A stretch of 64,000 bases of DNA from Guadua angustifolia. Its lineage: Eukaryota; Streptophyta; Magnoliopsida; Poales; Poaceae. Numbering within the stretch: position 1 is the first letter of the stretch; every line of letters starts with the position of its first letter. The stretch is taken from the NCBI GenBank assembly GCA_036346375.1, contig CM070515.1, positions 17,320,423 through 17,384,422 on the forward strand, written 5' to 3'. This document shows, one piece after another, positions 22,475-36,147 of this stretch. The notes below the pieces were generated by a model. The model did not search any database. It was not told where the DNA came from and was given only the letters and a program-made list of their open reading frames with translations. A program made the translations under genes and the position numbers.

Positions 22475-23437
22475 TGCATCACAGCTAGGCAAGGAGCGGG
22501 CAAGGGAAGCGTATCGTGGCAGGCGATGATTGTGAGTCCGTGACCAAGTGCGAGACAACAATCGAGCTGAGCCACGGCAAAAGGCCACAGACCAGCGAGC
22601 GAATCGATGACCACCGTGGCCACCTGCGAGCCGGGTGCTTTGTAGCGTGGCAGGGCACGACGAACCGTTTTTCCATGATGCCAGCACTCAACGGACAGAT
22701 GTCAAATGATCCCTTTGTTCATACTTTAATATTTATACAAATTTCAAACAACGATGTAGAATCACCTCCTTTATACTCGTTTTATCAAGGTAGGGTGGCG
22801 GTGCAGTGTGGCTGTGCATCAGGGTAAAAGTGAGACGAATTGCATGCTGATTGCATTTGGACACATCTGTCTTAAGTGTTTGTGTGGGTCAATGCAACAG
22901 CCCACAAAGCACCACTGCGGGCAATGCGACGCTCGCCCACGACGAGAGCTGCTGATGAGCTGCTTTTTGCCGACATGTGTAATGTAACCAATGAAGCAAA
23001 TGGCAACTAGCAAAAAGTATCATATCTTGTAAGCTTCTAGTACATGAATCAACATGATTCAATGACATGAAACATTCCATGAGGTTCATTTACGTGAAAA
23101 AGTAAGGAAAAAAAGTCCAATTTGCAATCCTGAAGTCTACCATTGGTTCAATTTTTAACCTTGAAACCATTGAATTGGGACCTCAAACTTATGAAACAAT
23201 TCACTTACTTCTAGACCCAATCCGAGGCGGTTTTATTGATGTAGATGTCATGTATATACTATTTTATTGATGTGAATGCCACTTATATCCCATATCACTC
23301 CTCTTCTTCCTCTCCCATTTTTCTTCATGTCTCCCTCCTTCCCTTCTATATCCCTCTTTCTCTCTTAGCATCAGTAAGGACGCTGACCCACCTGCATTCC
23401 TCCCATTCATTGTTGAGACCTCGAATCGGATTTGACA
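22475..23437. other. Intergenic, nothing recognised
   Basis: Short frames only, none with a recognisable product. It separates two hAT-like elements. Confidence 0.4.
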
Positions 23438-23445
23438 TCATCAGC

Positions 23446-23947
23446 AGGGTGGGCATTTTTAAACCAAACCGAATTACCGAACTAAACCGAATTAACTAAT
23501 TATTTCGATTTTTTGGTTTTCGGTTCGGTTTTTATTTTGGTATAATTTGGTTTTCGGTGTTCGGTTTGGTTTTTGGCTTCCAAAAACAGAAATAACCAAA
23601 TAGCCCACGTACAATACCACTTTTATAATGTTCTTCCTAAACCCACTAAACAATTACCATGCTCTAATACATTTATGTATATGTTTGGTATATTCATATG
23701 TTCTATTATGCTTATATTATAATGATCTATGAATATTGTGTAGGTTTATTCCTACTTAGTGTTGTGATATGAGAAGGACTAAATCTAATATACCTAGTGT
23801 TTATTCATATTTTAGTTAACCGAAAAATCAAATTAACCGAACTGAAATATTTTGGTTAATTCGGTTTGGTTCGGTTACCAGTTTCAAAAAATCAAATTAT
23901 TTTAAAACCAAAAAAACCAAACCAATCAAACCGAATGCCCACCCCTA
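23446..23947. mobile_element. Small hAT-like element, about 0.5 kb
   Basis: The left end AGGGTGGGCATTTTTAAACC and the reverse-complemented right end TAGGGGTGGGCATTCGGTTT form the inverted repeat. The flanks TCATCAGC and TCACCAGG match at 6 of 8 bases. Interior ends carry clusters of AACCGAA and TTCGGTT, the same design as the larger elements at 5213 and 41775. It is non-coding. Confidence 0.68.
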
Positions 23948-23955
23948 TCACCAGG

Positions 23956-24371
23956 CTTGGTGCCATCACTAATGGGCTAGATTCGACCCCATCGGACCAA
24001 ATCTATGCCATTGCTCACACCGCTAACCGCCAGTTGCAACTCCTCCCCACTGCCTTCGGAGAGCCTCGACATCAACCGCTCTACTCAATTGGCCTTCGTA
24101 ACTTCGCATTCTCCATCTGCTATGCCTTCTCCTGAGCATTGATGCATATGGAGATGATACGTTAGACACAATAAGCACTATATGCTACTACAAATTACTT
24201 TTGACAAGCCATATGGACTATTCCCAACATCACAATTTCATATGAGCCACCATACTAACGGACCAGCTTATTATGATGATACCCTAGGATTTTGACATTT
24301 TTGCCCTAAATTGACACCTAGCTTATCATGCGCCCAAGGAGAGGCAGCTTTTGGGCTCTGAGTTGTCGTAG
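23956..24371. other. Intergenic flank of the copia element
   Basis: No gene supported. It ends with CGTAG, the probable left target duplication of the LTR retrotransposon that starts at 24372. Confidence 0.5.
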
Positions 24372-26065
24372 TGATAGACCATGTGGAGGTCTGCCTATGT
24401 TTATGATGAGTATTTGATCATGTTTGAGCAAGGTGTGCTCAGGTTTGAGTTTGATTTGAATTGATTTTCAAAATAAAGCAATTCGAGTTATGTTTGTCTC
24501 AGGCAGCACTACCAGCCTTGGGGGCGGTAATACCGACCTGTGGCACTACCGAAGTTTGGAGCGATCGTACTGGGGTAGCGGTACATACTACTAACCTATA
24601 GATGGTGGTAGCTATTTTCTAGATAATGTCTTCACAAGGTTTGAAAGCGAGTGGCACTACTGGCTATTGTGGAGCAGTAGTGCTAGCCAACGGTACTACC
24701 GGTCTCTAGTAAGTGATAGTGCTGACTTTGTCTGCGAAGTTGAAAATTGAATTCTAAATTTGTGTGAGGTTTTTACATATCAATTATTTGGACATTTCTA
24801 TGTGATGTGTTTCCTTATTTTTGATGGTTGCAGGACGACAGTGTTAGGTCATGGTGAGACGGAGAATAACCGGGACTAAGTGAGATGCGCTAGAGGTCCA
24901 AACAGTCGAGGACCACCAAAGGATGACTAGTGACGGAATTGCTGTGAGTTTAGAAGACAAGGGAACAATTTAGATACTAGCTTCGAGCTACTCAGATCAA
25001 GGAGAGCTATTGGATTGTGGTTTAGAGGATAGAGTAGCGGTCAAGTTAGCTTGCTTTGAAAAGCGTGCAAAACTTATTATGTTATTGGGTTGCGGGTTAT
25101 TACATGTATGAGTGAGAGAGTGAATCTCAACCCTTGATGATATTTTTGAGGTTCAAGAAGGTCATGCAAGGGTGGAGGTTGCTATAAATAGAGGGGGAGA
25201 GGGGTGTCTCTCCCTTGAAGGTTTTTAGTGTTCTTTTGAGGTTTGCTCACCTTATTGTAAGATTTTGTAAACCTTCCTCTTAAGAAATAAAAATTTCATT
25301 TCCTTACTTCTAAATTTACTTTCAACATTTACATTATAGTTTAAATTCAACATTTAAATTCAGTATTTACATTCCACAATTTAAATTCTAGCAATTTACT
25401 TTCCGCACATTTGGATTCATCTCTTCTCCTTCTAAATGCTTGTGAATTTTATGCTAAAGATGAATGATTGATGGATAAATCTTCTTCAGATCATATCCTT
25501 ATCATGTAGGCAATATTTTTGCACGAACTTGATTTTTTTGCTCAGTCTCTAAGAAATTTTTGTAGATCGCATTTGAGACTTTTGTTTTTTGTATTCTTGC
25601 TTGCTGTGATAAGTGGGAGGATATCCAGAATCACCTTGATCGTCAAAATACCATGAGCAAGTCCAAGATCAAGACTTTATTTTTTGTTTGGTTTTGGTGC
25701 ACTCATCCTTTGAATTAGAAAAGGTCAGAACTTTGATGTCAATCCTTTGGATTGAAGGATGGAATAGGCTCTTGACCTCCATAAGAAGGCGCATACAAAA
25801 TTTTATAGGTGTTGGTCTAGCCGATCTAAAATTTCATCGATTTTGGTTTTGAGATCATACTATTTTGCCCTCTGTTCTTGAAGCTGACACTACCACCCAG
25901 ATCTAGCGGTAGTACCAACATCCGATACTACCACATTATGTTGTGGTAGTACTAGCCAGAACAGTTTTGTGCTGAATCGTTTGAAATGAGGTTTTTGTTG
26001 GAATCATCTCAGGGGAATTTTTTTTGTGATCATTCACCCCCTCTGATCGCTATTTCGGTCCTTTA
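24372..26065 (+). repeat. 5' LTR of the copia element
   Basis: Opens TGATAGACCATGTGGAGG and matches 37016-38634 throughout. It includes a TATA box TATAAATA at 25183-25190 and repeated 'GGTACTACCGG/CCGGTAGTACC' style motifs. It ends TCGGTCCTTTA just before the primer site. Confidence 0.85.
25183..25190 (+). promoter_or_regulatory. LTR TATA box
   Basis: TATAAATA in the sequence GTTGCTATAAATAGAGG, kept identically in the 3' LTR at 37780-37787, as expected of the retrotransposon promoter. Confidence 0.65.
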
Positions 26066-26229
26066 ATTGGTATTAGAGCCCGGTTTTGCTCTCTTTAGAT
26101 CTTGACTGGTTTTGAGAGCCATAGCGATAGACAAGTATTCCACCAAGTCTTTGATTTTTTGAAAATCGAGTGGAGTTGTATATCACTGCTCAGGGCTTCC
26201 TAATTTTGTAGAAGGTGAAGCTCTCGTAT

Positions 26230-27960
26230 GAGATTCATGCCGATGAAAACGTCACGGGCGGTAATATGTCTGACGTTGAGGTGAATGCTAAGGCAAGGAA
26301 CACCCTTATACAGGGTCAACATCCTCATACAGGGTTCTAGCCATAGTGAGTATGATAGGATTTCTCATCTATGATCTACTCACCAGAGTATTCGATCTTC
26401 GAATTTAGGAGATGAAGGTGATCACCATCAAGGACACCATAGAGTTATTGACTCTGAATCTTGACAGGCTTTATTCTTGACTTAAGACACATGAGATCGA
26501 CATCGTCTCTCATAAGACGAAGTCGCAGTAGACTATCTTGGTTATTGGTCCTATTGGATCCTATTCGAGACTTCAGTTGGATTCTCTCTTTCTACCCTTT
26601 GCGAATTAAGCGATGAATGGTTGAAAAAATTTGTAGAAAGCTTAGCGATGAATAGCCGAAAACAATTGCAAGTTTTCTCATGCATACAAAAGGATGAGGG
26701 AGAGGAAGAGAGGTGGCATGATCACCTGCTTTGAGTGTGATAGCTCCAACCACATTCGGACGAACTATCCTAAGCTGGAGAAAGACAAGAACGACTCCGG
26801 TGGTTAGGGAAAGAATGACTACATCGATAAGAACCATAAAAAGAAGCCTCCAACTCACGACTTGGCACGTGAGAAGAAGTACCGCAACTTCTCGAAGAAC
26901 AAGAAGCTCTTCTACCGTGTCCTCGCTGCACTTGATGACATCAGTCTCTCCAACACGGAGACCTGAAGTGACGAGGGCGAGGATGATCCACAAGAGAAGA
27001 ACAAAAGCGACGATGACTACACTAGAATGTGTTTCGTGTTTAATGCCAACGGCATTAGCGACTCCGAGCTCTACAGTGACTCGGACAAGGTATCCTCCTA
27101 TGACTAGGTCAATGATACTTTTTGTAAGTTCAAAAATTTCATGCTAGAGTTAGAGCTAGGTGTACGGAGTTAAAGATGGAATAAGGTACCTTATCTCGAG
27201 AGTTAGCTTCACTTAGATCTTATTTCTCTCGAGACTCTGATGACTATATTCTTTGTGATGTTTTGCTTGTGAAGCTTGAGAACCTAAGGACCATGCATGA
27301 TAGTGTACTTTCTAAGCTTGAGGGTGTTAGGTTGAGTAAAGCTATCACTAGTTCTATTGATATTATTCCTATAGATGCTAGTTTTTTTTCATGCTCACAC
27401 TAGCCCATCTTGTGAAAATTGCCCAAAACTGTTGTTTGAAATGGATGCCATGAGCACTCAACTTAGAAAGCTATTTGCTAGAAATAATAAACTTGAATTG
27501 CATGCTTGTAAGGACTTAGTCAGCTCATATGAGCATTGTAGGCAACTAAAACTTGACAGTGATGTCTTAAATATCAAGTATGCTAAACTTGCTAAGGATT
27601 TACTAGCTAAGTAATAAGAAAGTTACTTGTGATGTGCTGAGATTAAGCGGGACTTGGATAAAATCCAAGTCAAGTTTGAAAGAAACTAGAGGCTCAGACT
27701 CTTAGGATTATGAATGACTCGTGTGTATCTTGTGAGGCCCTCAAGATTGAGGCAGCCGTGCTTAGGGAGAAAATTCATGTGCTATTTGTTCTTCGTTGTC
27801 TGGCTCTTCTTCATCTTCTTCCCCTTATTCTTCTTGAGCCTCTCTCTTCAGGAGTGTGAGTACCTTATGAGCACTCTTGATAAATTTGTAGGAGGTAAGA
27901 AGAAGCTCAATCTTATCTTAGACTAGTCCAAGATTAGTAGATTCAATTAATATCTAGGAT
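26230..27960 (+). pseudogene. Broken copia gag
   Basis: Frames from 26717 on read a CCHC zinc-knuckle remnant, CFEC...H....Y, in which the last cysteine is tyrosine. It is followed by the lysine-rich 'KKPPTHDLAREKKYRNFSKN' region and an acidic 'SDEGEDDPQE' tract, typical of SIRE/Maximus-type gag. In-frame stops (for example just before the acidic tract near 26966) and frame changes interrupt it. Coiled-coil-like segments rich in Leu/Lys follow (27375-27614). The product would package RNA in a functional element. This copy cannot. Confidence 0.65.
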
Positions 27961-28169
27961 TTGACTACCTGGAGTATGCTCGGGCGCATCCTTCCACCAT
28001 TGTGCATGGCTCCAATAGTAAAGAGATTGTGGTAGCTCCCAGAACGAGCACTACTATGTTTATATTTGTTGAGGTTGTCCATAGGATTTCTAACTAGAAG
28101 GTTATGCCTCCTACTATTTCTGCCTCTAGCAAAGAGAAGTATACGTTCATCTTCTGTTAGAAGAATAGA

Positions 28170-29121
28170 CATCTAGCAGATTTCTACTTCAAGTGTGCTA
28201 AGATTGCACATCGTGAGCGTGGTCGTGCTCTTAGATGTATTCTGGGTCATCCTCAAACTCGAAGTGCTCCTAAGGCACCCATAGTTTCTAGATAGGGTAG
28301 AGTTTCTCTTGTTTTTGGGCAGCATCCAGGACTTAGTCTTCAGGCTGTTCCTTTTAGTTTTCATCTTAGAGCTACTCATGGTCAATCTCTCTACTGTCTT
28401 TTTGACATTTCTTGTTTTTTCTATCGAGGTAGATATCAGTGGCATGAGGTATTTCGTAGTAGATTTGGGTAGCTTCACTGGGATTGTCCGGCCTTGGCAT
28501 GATGGCGGGCCAACCAAACTCTAGCTCCTAAATCTTCTACTGATGTTGCTTCTAGATTTGTAAGAGTTGAGCGTTAGAGAGACATTAGAGTTCAGTCTTT
28601 TGTTCTTATGGCTGACACTTCAGCACGTCATGTTATTCAGTATTGGGTTCCTAGATCTGTTGTTGTTTGTCTCAGTACTGAGTCACCTCTCTGTCTTTTG
28701 CGTTGGTACAAGTTCGTAGGATGGGGAAGGGAGAGATATGGATCGTTGACTCTGATTGTTCTCGTCATATGATTGGAGACTTCGTTGGCTCTCTTCCTTA
28801 GTCCAAGATGAGTTGATTACTTTTGGAGATGCTTCGCCAGGTAGAGTCATCGCTAAAGGTACCATTTGCTTTAATGATAATTTTATTCTAAAGAACATTG
28901 CTTTAGTGAGTAAGTTGTAATACAATTTGCTTTCTATCTCTTAGCTTATCAATGATGGTTTGAAGGTAAGCTTTAAGAGTAATATCTATAGAATACTCGA
29001 TTCTTTTGGGTTAGTTTATGAGATTTTTAGATTTAGGAGAGTCTTCTGGCCTAATTTTTCTACTTTTTCTGAAGGCTCTCTTCAATTTTTGATTGCTTCT
29101 AAGTCTCGTGATATCTCTTTC
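28170..29121 (+). pseudogene. Broken copia protease / pre-integrase region
   Basis: The frame at 28719-28790 reads 'KGEIWIVDSDCSRHMIGD', the protease active-site block of SIRE-type copia, with the normal Asp-Ser-Gly changed to Asp-Ser-Asp. Stops interrupt both sides. A following stretch ('VSFKSNIYRILD...GLVYE') resembles the linker toward the gag-pre-integrase domain. The sequence is cut at 29121 by the next element, and no integrase or reverse transcriptase follows. Confidence 0.6.
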
Positions 29122-31302
29122 TGAAAGTTCAAGCTCCATTAATTTGGTTTTGGTGTTAATGACAAATCTAATATTGAGACTAACTCTTTTGATAATCATA
29201 TATTGATTAGTCTCAATTGTTAATTAATGATAAATCTTTTTATGAGACTAACTCTTTTGTTGAGCTTAACTCCTATTAGTCTTTTTTGGATGAAAAAGAT
29301 GAAAATATCAAAGGTATGCATTTGAACTCATGTTATATATCTTGTTGCATTCTTGGATACAATACCCACGATTATATTAACAAATCCAAATATGAGACTA
29401 ACTCTTTTATTGAGTATATCTTTGTTTAGTCTCATCTCATTGAAAAATAGAAAACCCAAGGTATGCACTCGTATTTATTTCATGATATCTTAATGCATAT
29501 TTTGGATTCAAAATTAAAGGATGAACTCTACCATTATTTAGACCTCAAGATGTGCATAATGTTTTCAATTCCATATTTACATAGATGCACATATCTAGGG
29601 GGAGTTCGTCATTTAGCTTGAAGGTTTCATTATATTGATCTATTCTTTATTGACACATATAAGGATCAAGACATTGAAACTAAATCCTTGAGTATATATT
29701 TGAATTGCCTAGTTGTAGTATACTCATGGTAATATAGGATAAGCTCCAATGTAATCAAAATTGAATATGTGCATATTGTCTCCAAATCAATTATATCTAT
29801 GCACATATACATGTGGGGTTTATTCTATAGTTGATGGCTTAGAGTAATGGTCATTTCCATATAGTCCACACATTATGGATCATTACTTTTCATCAATATG
29901 AGTATATGAAAACTTGTGTAGTTAATATATACTCATATCAATTTAAATGAAAATTTAAATTGAGGTCGGTTGTTTTTAATCATCAAAGGACATTTCATCA
30001 TATGTTGATGGTGTTCTTTTGGATTGATTAAGGATAATCGATAATTCTTAAGTATAACGAAGCATTAGTTGCATCGGTGTGCTCAAGACACATTTTTATC
30101 ATTTAATTTGATTTAGGTTGTGCTCAATCAATATTAGAGGTTTCCATTATGTGTTAATGGAGTGAATATATGATTGAGACAACCATGTGTCTTGGACTAA
30201 CTATTTTATGAGTTGTGAATGAGATAGGTTAAGTCCAAATGGTTGAGATTCATCAAGAGATGATGGACAAAGAAGAGAAGAAGGGTGACGATCCCGGAGA
30301 GATGCAAAAAAATCAAAGATCTTAAAAGCCCTAAAGGGGATCGCGTGCGGCGGCGAAGGTATAACTAGATAGGCTAAGGACTTTCTAGTCTTTGAGTCTA
30401 ATTTTTATCGTCGTACTATTAAGAGGGGTCGAGTTTTCTAGTTTGAGCTTCATCATGTGTTGGTGAGCTCAACCCGCATTTCACTCAAGCTCAACCTGTT
30501 TGGTTTTTGCATGGAGCTAACCATTTGGCATGTGTTGCGAATGGGTGAAGCTCGTACTTTAGTTTTGCATATCGCTTTGATTTGCATGTGTTGCAAGTGG
30601 GATAAGCGTATACGTTGGCTTTTGCATGAAGTTCGTATTTTGCATATGTTGCGAATATTGAATTCATGCTTGGTTCTTGCATGAGCTATGTACTTGCATG
30701 TGTTGCAAAGAAATAGCTCATACTTGCTTTAATTCAATTTCTTATTTGAAGTAATTTCTTAGAGCTAAGTTTTGCATGCGTTGCAAAAGAAGAGGGCTCA
30801 AGCAATTTGTATTTATGGGGTATGCATGGAGCTAAGATTTGCATGTGTTGTAAATAGTGAGCTCATGCATTTGAATTTGTTTATTTTTGCTTGAAGCTAG
30901 GTTTTGCATGTGTTGCAAAACAAGGATACTCAAGCAAGTTGGATTTGGAGTTTACATGCGGTTCTTTGAAGTATGTGAATAGTATTTGCAAATGTGTTTT
31001 GCAAATTATTTTGATCATGAGTTGACCATCACATGATTCAAGTTTGTTGACCCTTGCTAGCTTGTAGTCATGCTTTTGATCAAGTCTATGTAAGAGATTT
31101 CGAGAAAATCAAAGTTAGACTTGAATGACTACATTAGAGTCTTTGGAGTTTTGTGATTTTGGAAAATATCTATGGTTGCTTAAATCTTAAAAATGGGTGA
31201 AGATTGTAGTCCTCGTGATAAGCTTCACATAGAGTCCAATATCACTTAAATCGGAGTTTGGAGTAAAAAGTTATGAGCGTTTTAGTAGCTGTAGCAGCGG
31301 TA

Positions 31303-34300
31303 CACTACAAAAAAAGTGATTATCTGTGACAAAAACGTCGTGACGTTGTCAACTTTTGTCATGAAAAATCTATTTTCTGTGACGACTTGTTTATGTTCAT
31401 CATTAATTGTATCAAGCGCCATCGCCCCCATGTACTTTTGTGACGAAACAAAAACTTTCGTCATGAAACCATAATACAAATCGTCATAGAAAATAAATGG
31501 TTGTTTGTCTTGTACTAACGTCAAACATATGTCTGTATTGTGACGATATGCTTTTTCATCACGGAGGCGTGGCCTATCGAGAGGCTATATCTAGAGGGCC
31601 CCTTGTCTGAGGTGGCCTTGTTGTCCAACTTGGCTTTGTGGGCCCATATGTGGGTTACACCTTACACGCTGTCAATTCTTGGTTATGTTCTTTCATGGTG
31701 AGCTGATTAGGGTTCAGGTCTAGATTGGTTGGTAGATGCATGTGATGTAGTGTAAGGCTTCATTGGAATCCTTCTATACGATTGGTGGCTTCCACATTCG
31801 CTACTACAAAACATCATATAGGTGACACTCTATTTGTGGCTGTTTTTCCAAAACCGTCATAAATAGCATTATCAGTGGCGGTTTAAAAAAATGGTTGGAA
31901 GACTATTTGTAACGGTTTTTATTTGGAACCATCACAAATAATGCAAGATCGATGCGGTTTTAACCAAAACCACCACCGATAATGCGAGTATCGATGGCGA
32001 TGGCTAAAACCACCACAAATACTCGATTATCGATGGCGGTTTTAATTTGAAAGCGCGGAAATAATAAAAATAGAAAATTTTAAATATGGCTAATTACCTC
32101 TCCGCCTTCTAATTTGAAAGAATTGAAATTAAATAATATTGCATTTGAAATAATTAGAACTAATATTCCATTTGCAATAATTGAAAAGAATGACCAAACA
32201 GATTCAAAACTTGGGTGGCGTTTTGAGGCCCTAAACGATGTTTTTGGAATTCGTCACATGCACACACTCGCACAAACCATCAGGATCCGACCATTTGATT
32301 TTTCTACACTTATGAAATTCGGGTGCTACTTTTCGTTATCTTTCCAACAAGCCGGTGCTACTTTTCGTTATCTTTCCAACAAGCCAAAGAACGCTCTGAT
32401 CGGAGTTTTTGAGTCAAAAGTTATGGCCATTTTAACAAACGTGCTCGGATTTTATATTTGTAAACTAGAATCGGTATCCAAAAGAATATAATCGGAGAGC
32501 TCATCGTGTGATGATTTTGGAAAGCACAAGAAAAGAAAAACAATAAAATATTTTCTGCTTTCTTGGCCCATTTTCTTTTATTTCAGCACAAGCTGAGATA
32601 TTTTTATTTATTTTCCTGTCTTATTATTTATTTATTTATCCTTTCTTATTATTTATTTACTTACTAATATTACTTTTATTTTTTATATAATTTTTTTTCT
32701 CGACCGGCCTATTTACTTCGGCCCAGCCGATCCTCCCTTAACCTAACCCTAACCCATACCCTTTCTCTCTCTCTCCCCTCACTTTTCCCCATTCGCCTGT
32801 GATCGCCTCCTCTCCTCTCTCATGACCATGGCCGAGCTTGCCCCGCTGCGCGCTGCTCGACCTTCCCGTCGCCCGGTCCTTCCTCCTACTTTAGCGCCGA
32901 CTACACCACTTGCCTCGCCTCACCACGCTTCTCTCTCGCCAAGCCCTCGCCACCACCTTTCATCTGGCCATTGCCGCCACCTAGATCTGTCGATCTTCGG
33001 TCCTCCCCTGGTGCCGACGACCTCGAGCGCCGCCGAGACCCAAGCGCTGCATGGTTTCTCCCCACGGCACCGCCTCTTCTCTAGATTAGGTGGCGTGCTC
33101 GCCGCATCCGGATTTTGGAGAATATATGTAGCTGTGGATGTTGTTTGCTACATAATATAATTCTTATGCTTTCCATTTCAGCTTTGCTGAAATATGAGGT
33201 AGGGTCACCGCGTCGACTGAATTAGTGGTTGAGTGATTTATGAGATGCTAGATAGAAATGGTTATTTTGTGGTCCATGATGACCACCGCATTGAAGATTG
33301 ATGATGCCAATTAGTTTTATCATTGCAAAAGATTGAGGTGGGGCTGCTGCATTATATGAATTCATAGTTACAAATACCTTATTATGGTCTCATTTGAGAT
33401 GCCTATTATGTGTTCGGATACACGCCACAGAGAGAGGTAATATATAGATCTTTATTTCCTTTTGCCATGTCGAGTCTTTGGATACTCTGATTGCTATGGA
33501 TGGCAAACATGTTGACAACTTGACATGATAATTGCTATCTATAAGCTCTCATTTTTGAAAGATTTAGCATTGGGTTTATATTTTTGCATGAGCTATTGAT
33601 ATCTTGTGTCAGGAGGAAAACAACAACATTTTAGTTGTCAGAAATTTGGAGTTGGTAATATCTTTTGATGTCCATCTTCAACGCAAACAGTCAGTTCTCA
33701 AGTAAATATTGAATACTTATCTCGATTTGTGTTATTAATAATATAAGGCAGGGGATTTTTCTAGAAACACTTCCCATGGTTAATAATAACTTAAGAGTTG
33801 CAACGATGATACATCACAATTAGATTCTTACGTACGAGCCAGTGCCATTACTATGTTGTGCAGATCAAGCCATGGACTAGTGTTCTCCCGTGTGAAAATG
33901 TGACATCCCTGCAACTACCAATGTGAGGACTGACCTTTCTTGGCGTTCTCTTCCTCATCTGTCCAACCGATCTTCGCCTCAGCAATCTTCTTCATTTCCG
34001 TAGCTACTACCTGGACCTGGGCAGTTCATGAACAAACATATCACATTTTCTTCTTGTTTTTCGTGTACATTGCTCAAGATGTTTGGGTAGTGGTTTTGTT
34101 CGAACAAGAACATGTGTGCAGAAGCGGTAGCATGACTAATAGCTTTCAAGTAATGAACCGCTATTTGCACAAAATACACATGAAGCTTTAATTTTTATAG
34201 TTCAAATTTGGGGACATATATGTGAACTAACCTCATCTTTGCTTCTTGTGCTTGCCTTCATCATGCCGGGTAATGGTGTCCTAACAATTCTATTTCTCTG

Positions 34301-36147
34301 CTTGTGCAACCTAGAACTTGAGCTTGTTGCTGTTGAGAGGAATAAGAGGAGGCACCATCTGCAATCGCAAGAGTGGCTAAAAGAAGGCTTGAGACAAATA
34401 GTGTCGACTGGCGCCGGCCGAGTCGCCGAGGTAGTCAGATCTGGGAGGCCAAGGGAGTCGGGGAAGACTAGAGTGAGACGCCGGGCGGCTTGGGGAGATC
34501 TTTGCGGGCGAGGGAGACGCCACGGGGATCGGAGTCGAGCGAGAAAATTCTGAATGATTTCCTTATAATAAATGTTTTGAAAACCTTTTATTGCCCCAGT
34601 GAGAATATGTCTAAATTAAACATGTACTTGAGTATCAGATTACGTTGGTGTGGTAAATTCAAGATTTTCTTTAGTACCATATGATGCTCAAATCATTATT
34701 CCACCCAACGCATTGAAGTTTAAATATTCTTATAACTATATATCATTATCATCTATTGATCATGCCAAGAGAAAAAAAAGATAATTAGATCTAATGAATG
34801 GCACCTCATGTTGCAAATACGAGGGAATGGATTGTACGAGAGGAAGAAATGGAGCGGTGGTTGTCTTGCTCCATCTCTAATCTGGCCTTGTCTTTGACTT
34901 CAATGGATGGCGAGAAAAGTTTGGCGATGAAGAAAAGAAAAAGACAAGGTAGTTGCTTATGCATCGTCTTCCTTAATCTTTGTTACATCTCAACCAAGCT
35001 CAATGAAGAGTGTGATTTGATTGTGTGGGCGTAAAAAGAGTAAAGAAAGGAAATGCATATTAAGGCTATGATTCGAAATTTTGAATGCTTACAGGATACA
35101 TTAGGGAAATAAGTATGGTTTAGGGACTTGGATTTTTGAGACGAGGTTTTATAGGACCGATGTATATATATAAGAATCAAAGCGTAAGTTTAATTATTGT
35201 CTTTAGTCTTTTTTAATAATATGAGTGTGTTTGTGAGTGATTTTACATTTGTTTGATTTTTGAAACTTATCTTTAGTGGCACCTTGTGGTCAGAGGATGA
35301 TTTAGAAGATCATGCAAAGGCTTGCCCCTTCCACGGCTTGAAGGTATGGGCAAAAGAAATGGTGGCAGCTAGCTGGGAGGATGGGCAAGGAATGGGTAAA
35401 GAATGGGCAGAGGAAGAAAATGTAGATAGATGGCTGCCTGAGTGAAGGTTGTTTGAAAAACCTACAGCATGATCTTGATTTCTTTTTTAGACCATTAGTT
35501 AAAGCTAAAGTTCATTTGTAATATGTTCTGTACTTAAGATGTGTCTTGGATGCTTATGAGAATGCGTGAGTTTGACATTACTAACTATTAGTATTATCTG
35601 TATTATGTTGACATGGCGTATATAATTGTATATGCACAATGATTGGATTTGTGTGAATATATTCTTATGTATGTGCTTGATCTTGTGTCCATATATATAT
35701 ATATATGCTAGTAGTTGTGTACACTAGAGAACCCTGGCTATATATTGATGTGGCACTGGAGTGTTTAATGACGAAAATGCATGCCCACGTGGCAATAATC
35801 TGTGATGAACAATTTCGTCATAAATAAAATGGTCAACGCTCATTTTTGGCCGACCAGAGTGTTCTTTTATGACGAATTCGATATTTTTCATGACGTTTTG
35901 GGTACAATTAATGACGATTATATTCGTCATAGAAGTGACATCTTCACTGACGGAAATGTAATTCGTCACAGAAAAGTTGATTTTTTATGACGAAAATAAG
36001 AAATTCGTCATTGAAAACTTTCTATGACGCACTTTCTATGACAAGTTGAATTTCGTCATAAATTCGTCATAAAAAACCTATAATGATGATTTCGGGACTA
36101 ATGATAACGAGTTTGGACCGTCGTTAAAAATCACTTTTCTTGTAGTG
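31303..36147. mobile_element. CACTA (En/Spm) transposon, 4.8 kb, non-autonomous
   Basis: The ends CACTACAAAAAAAGTGATT and, on the reverse strand, CACTACAAGAAAAGTGATT differ at one base. GTA is duplicated on both sides (31300-31302, 36148-36150). Subterminal regions carry many copies of a CGTCATAAA/TTTCGTCA motif (31340-31560, 35770-36070), the usual transposase-binding repeats. Inside are a second, older CACTA-like terminus near 31801, a GC-rich block at 32780-33110, a CCCTAACCC-like tract and AT-rich filler. I see no transposase domain (TNPD/TNPA), so it is probably a defective derivative. Confidence 0.85.
32322..32385. repeat. Perfect 32-bp tandem duplication
   Basis: The unit starting GGTGCTACTTTTCGTTATCT is present twice in direct succession without a difference, inside the CACTA element. 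It looks like recent slippage or repair. Confidence 0.9.

Noticed and set aside
32740..32760. CCTAACCCTAACCC telomere-like tract
   Set aside because: Only two units, so it is not a telomere or an interstitial array.
35690..35706. (TA)n tract within the CACTA element
   Set aside because: A simple dinucleotide repeat with no sign of function.
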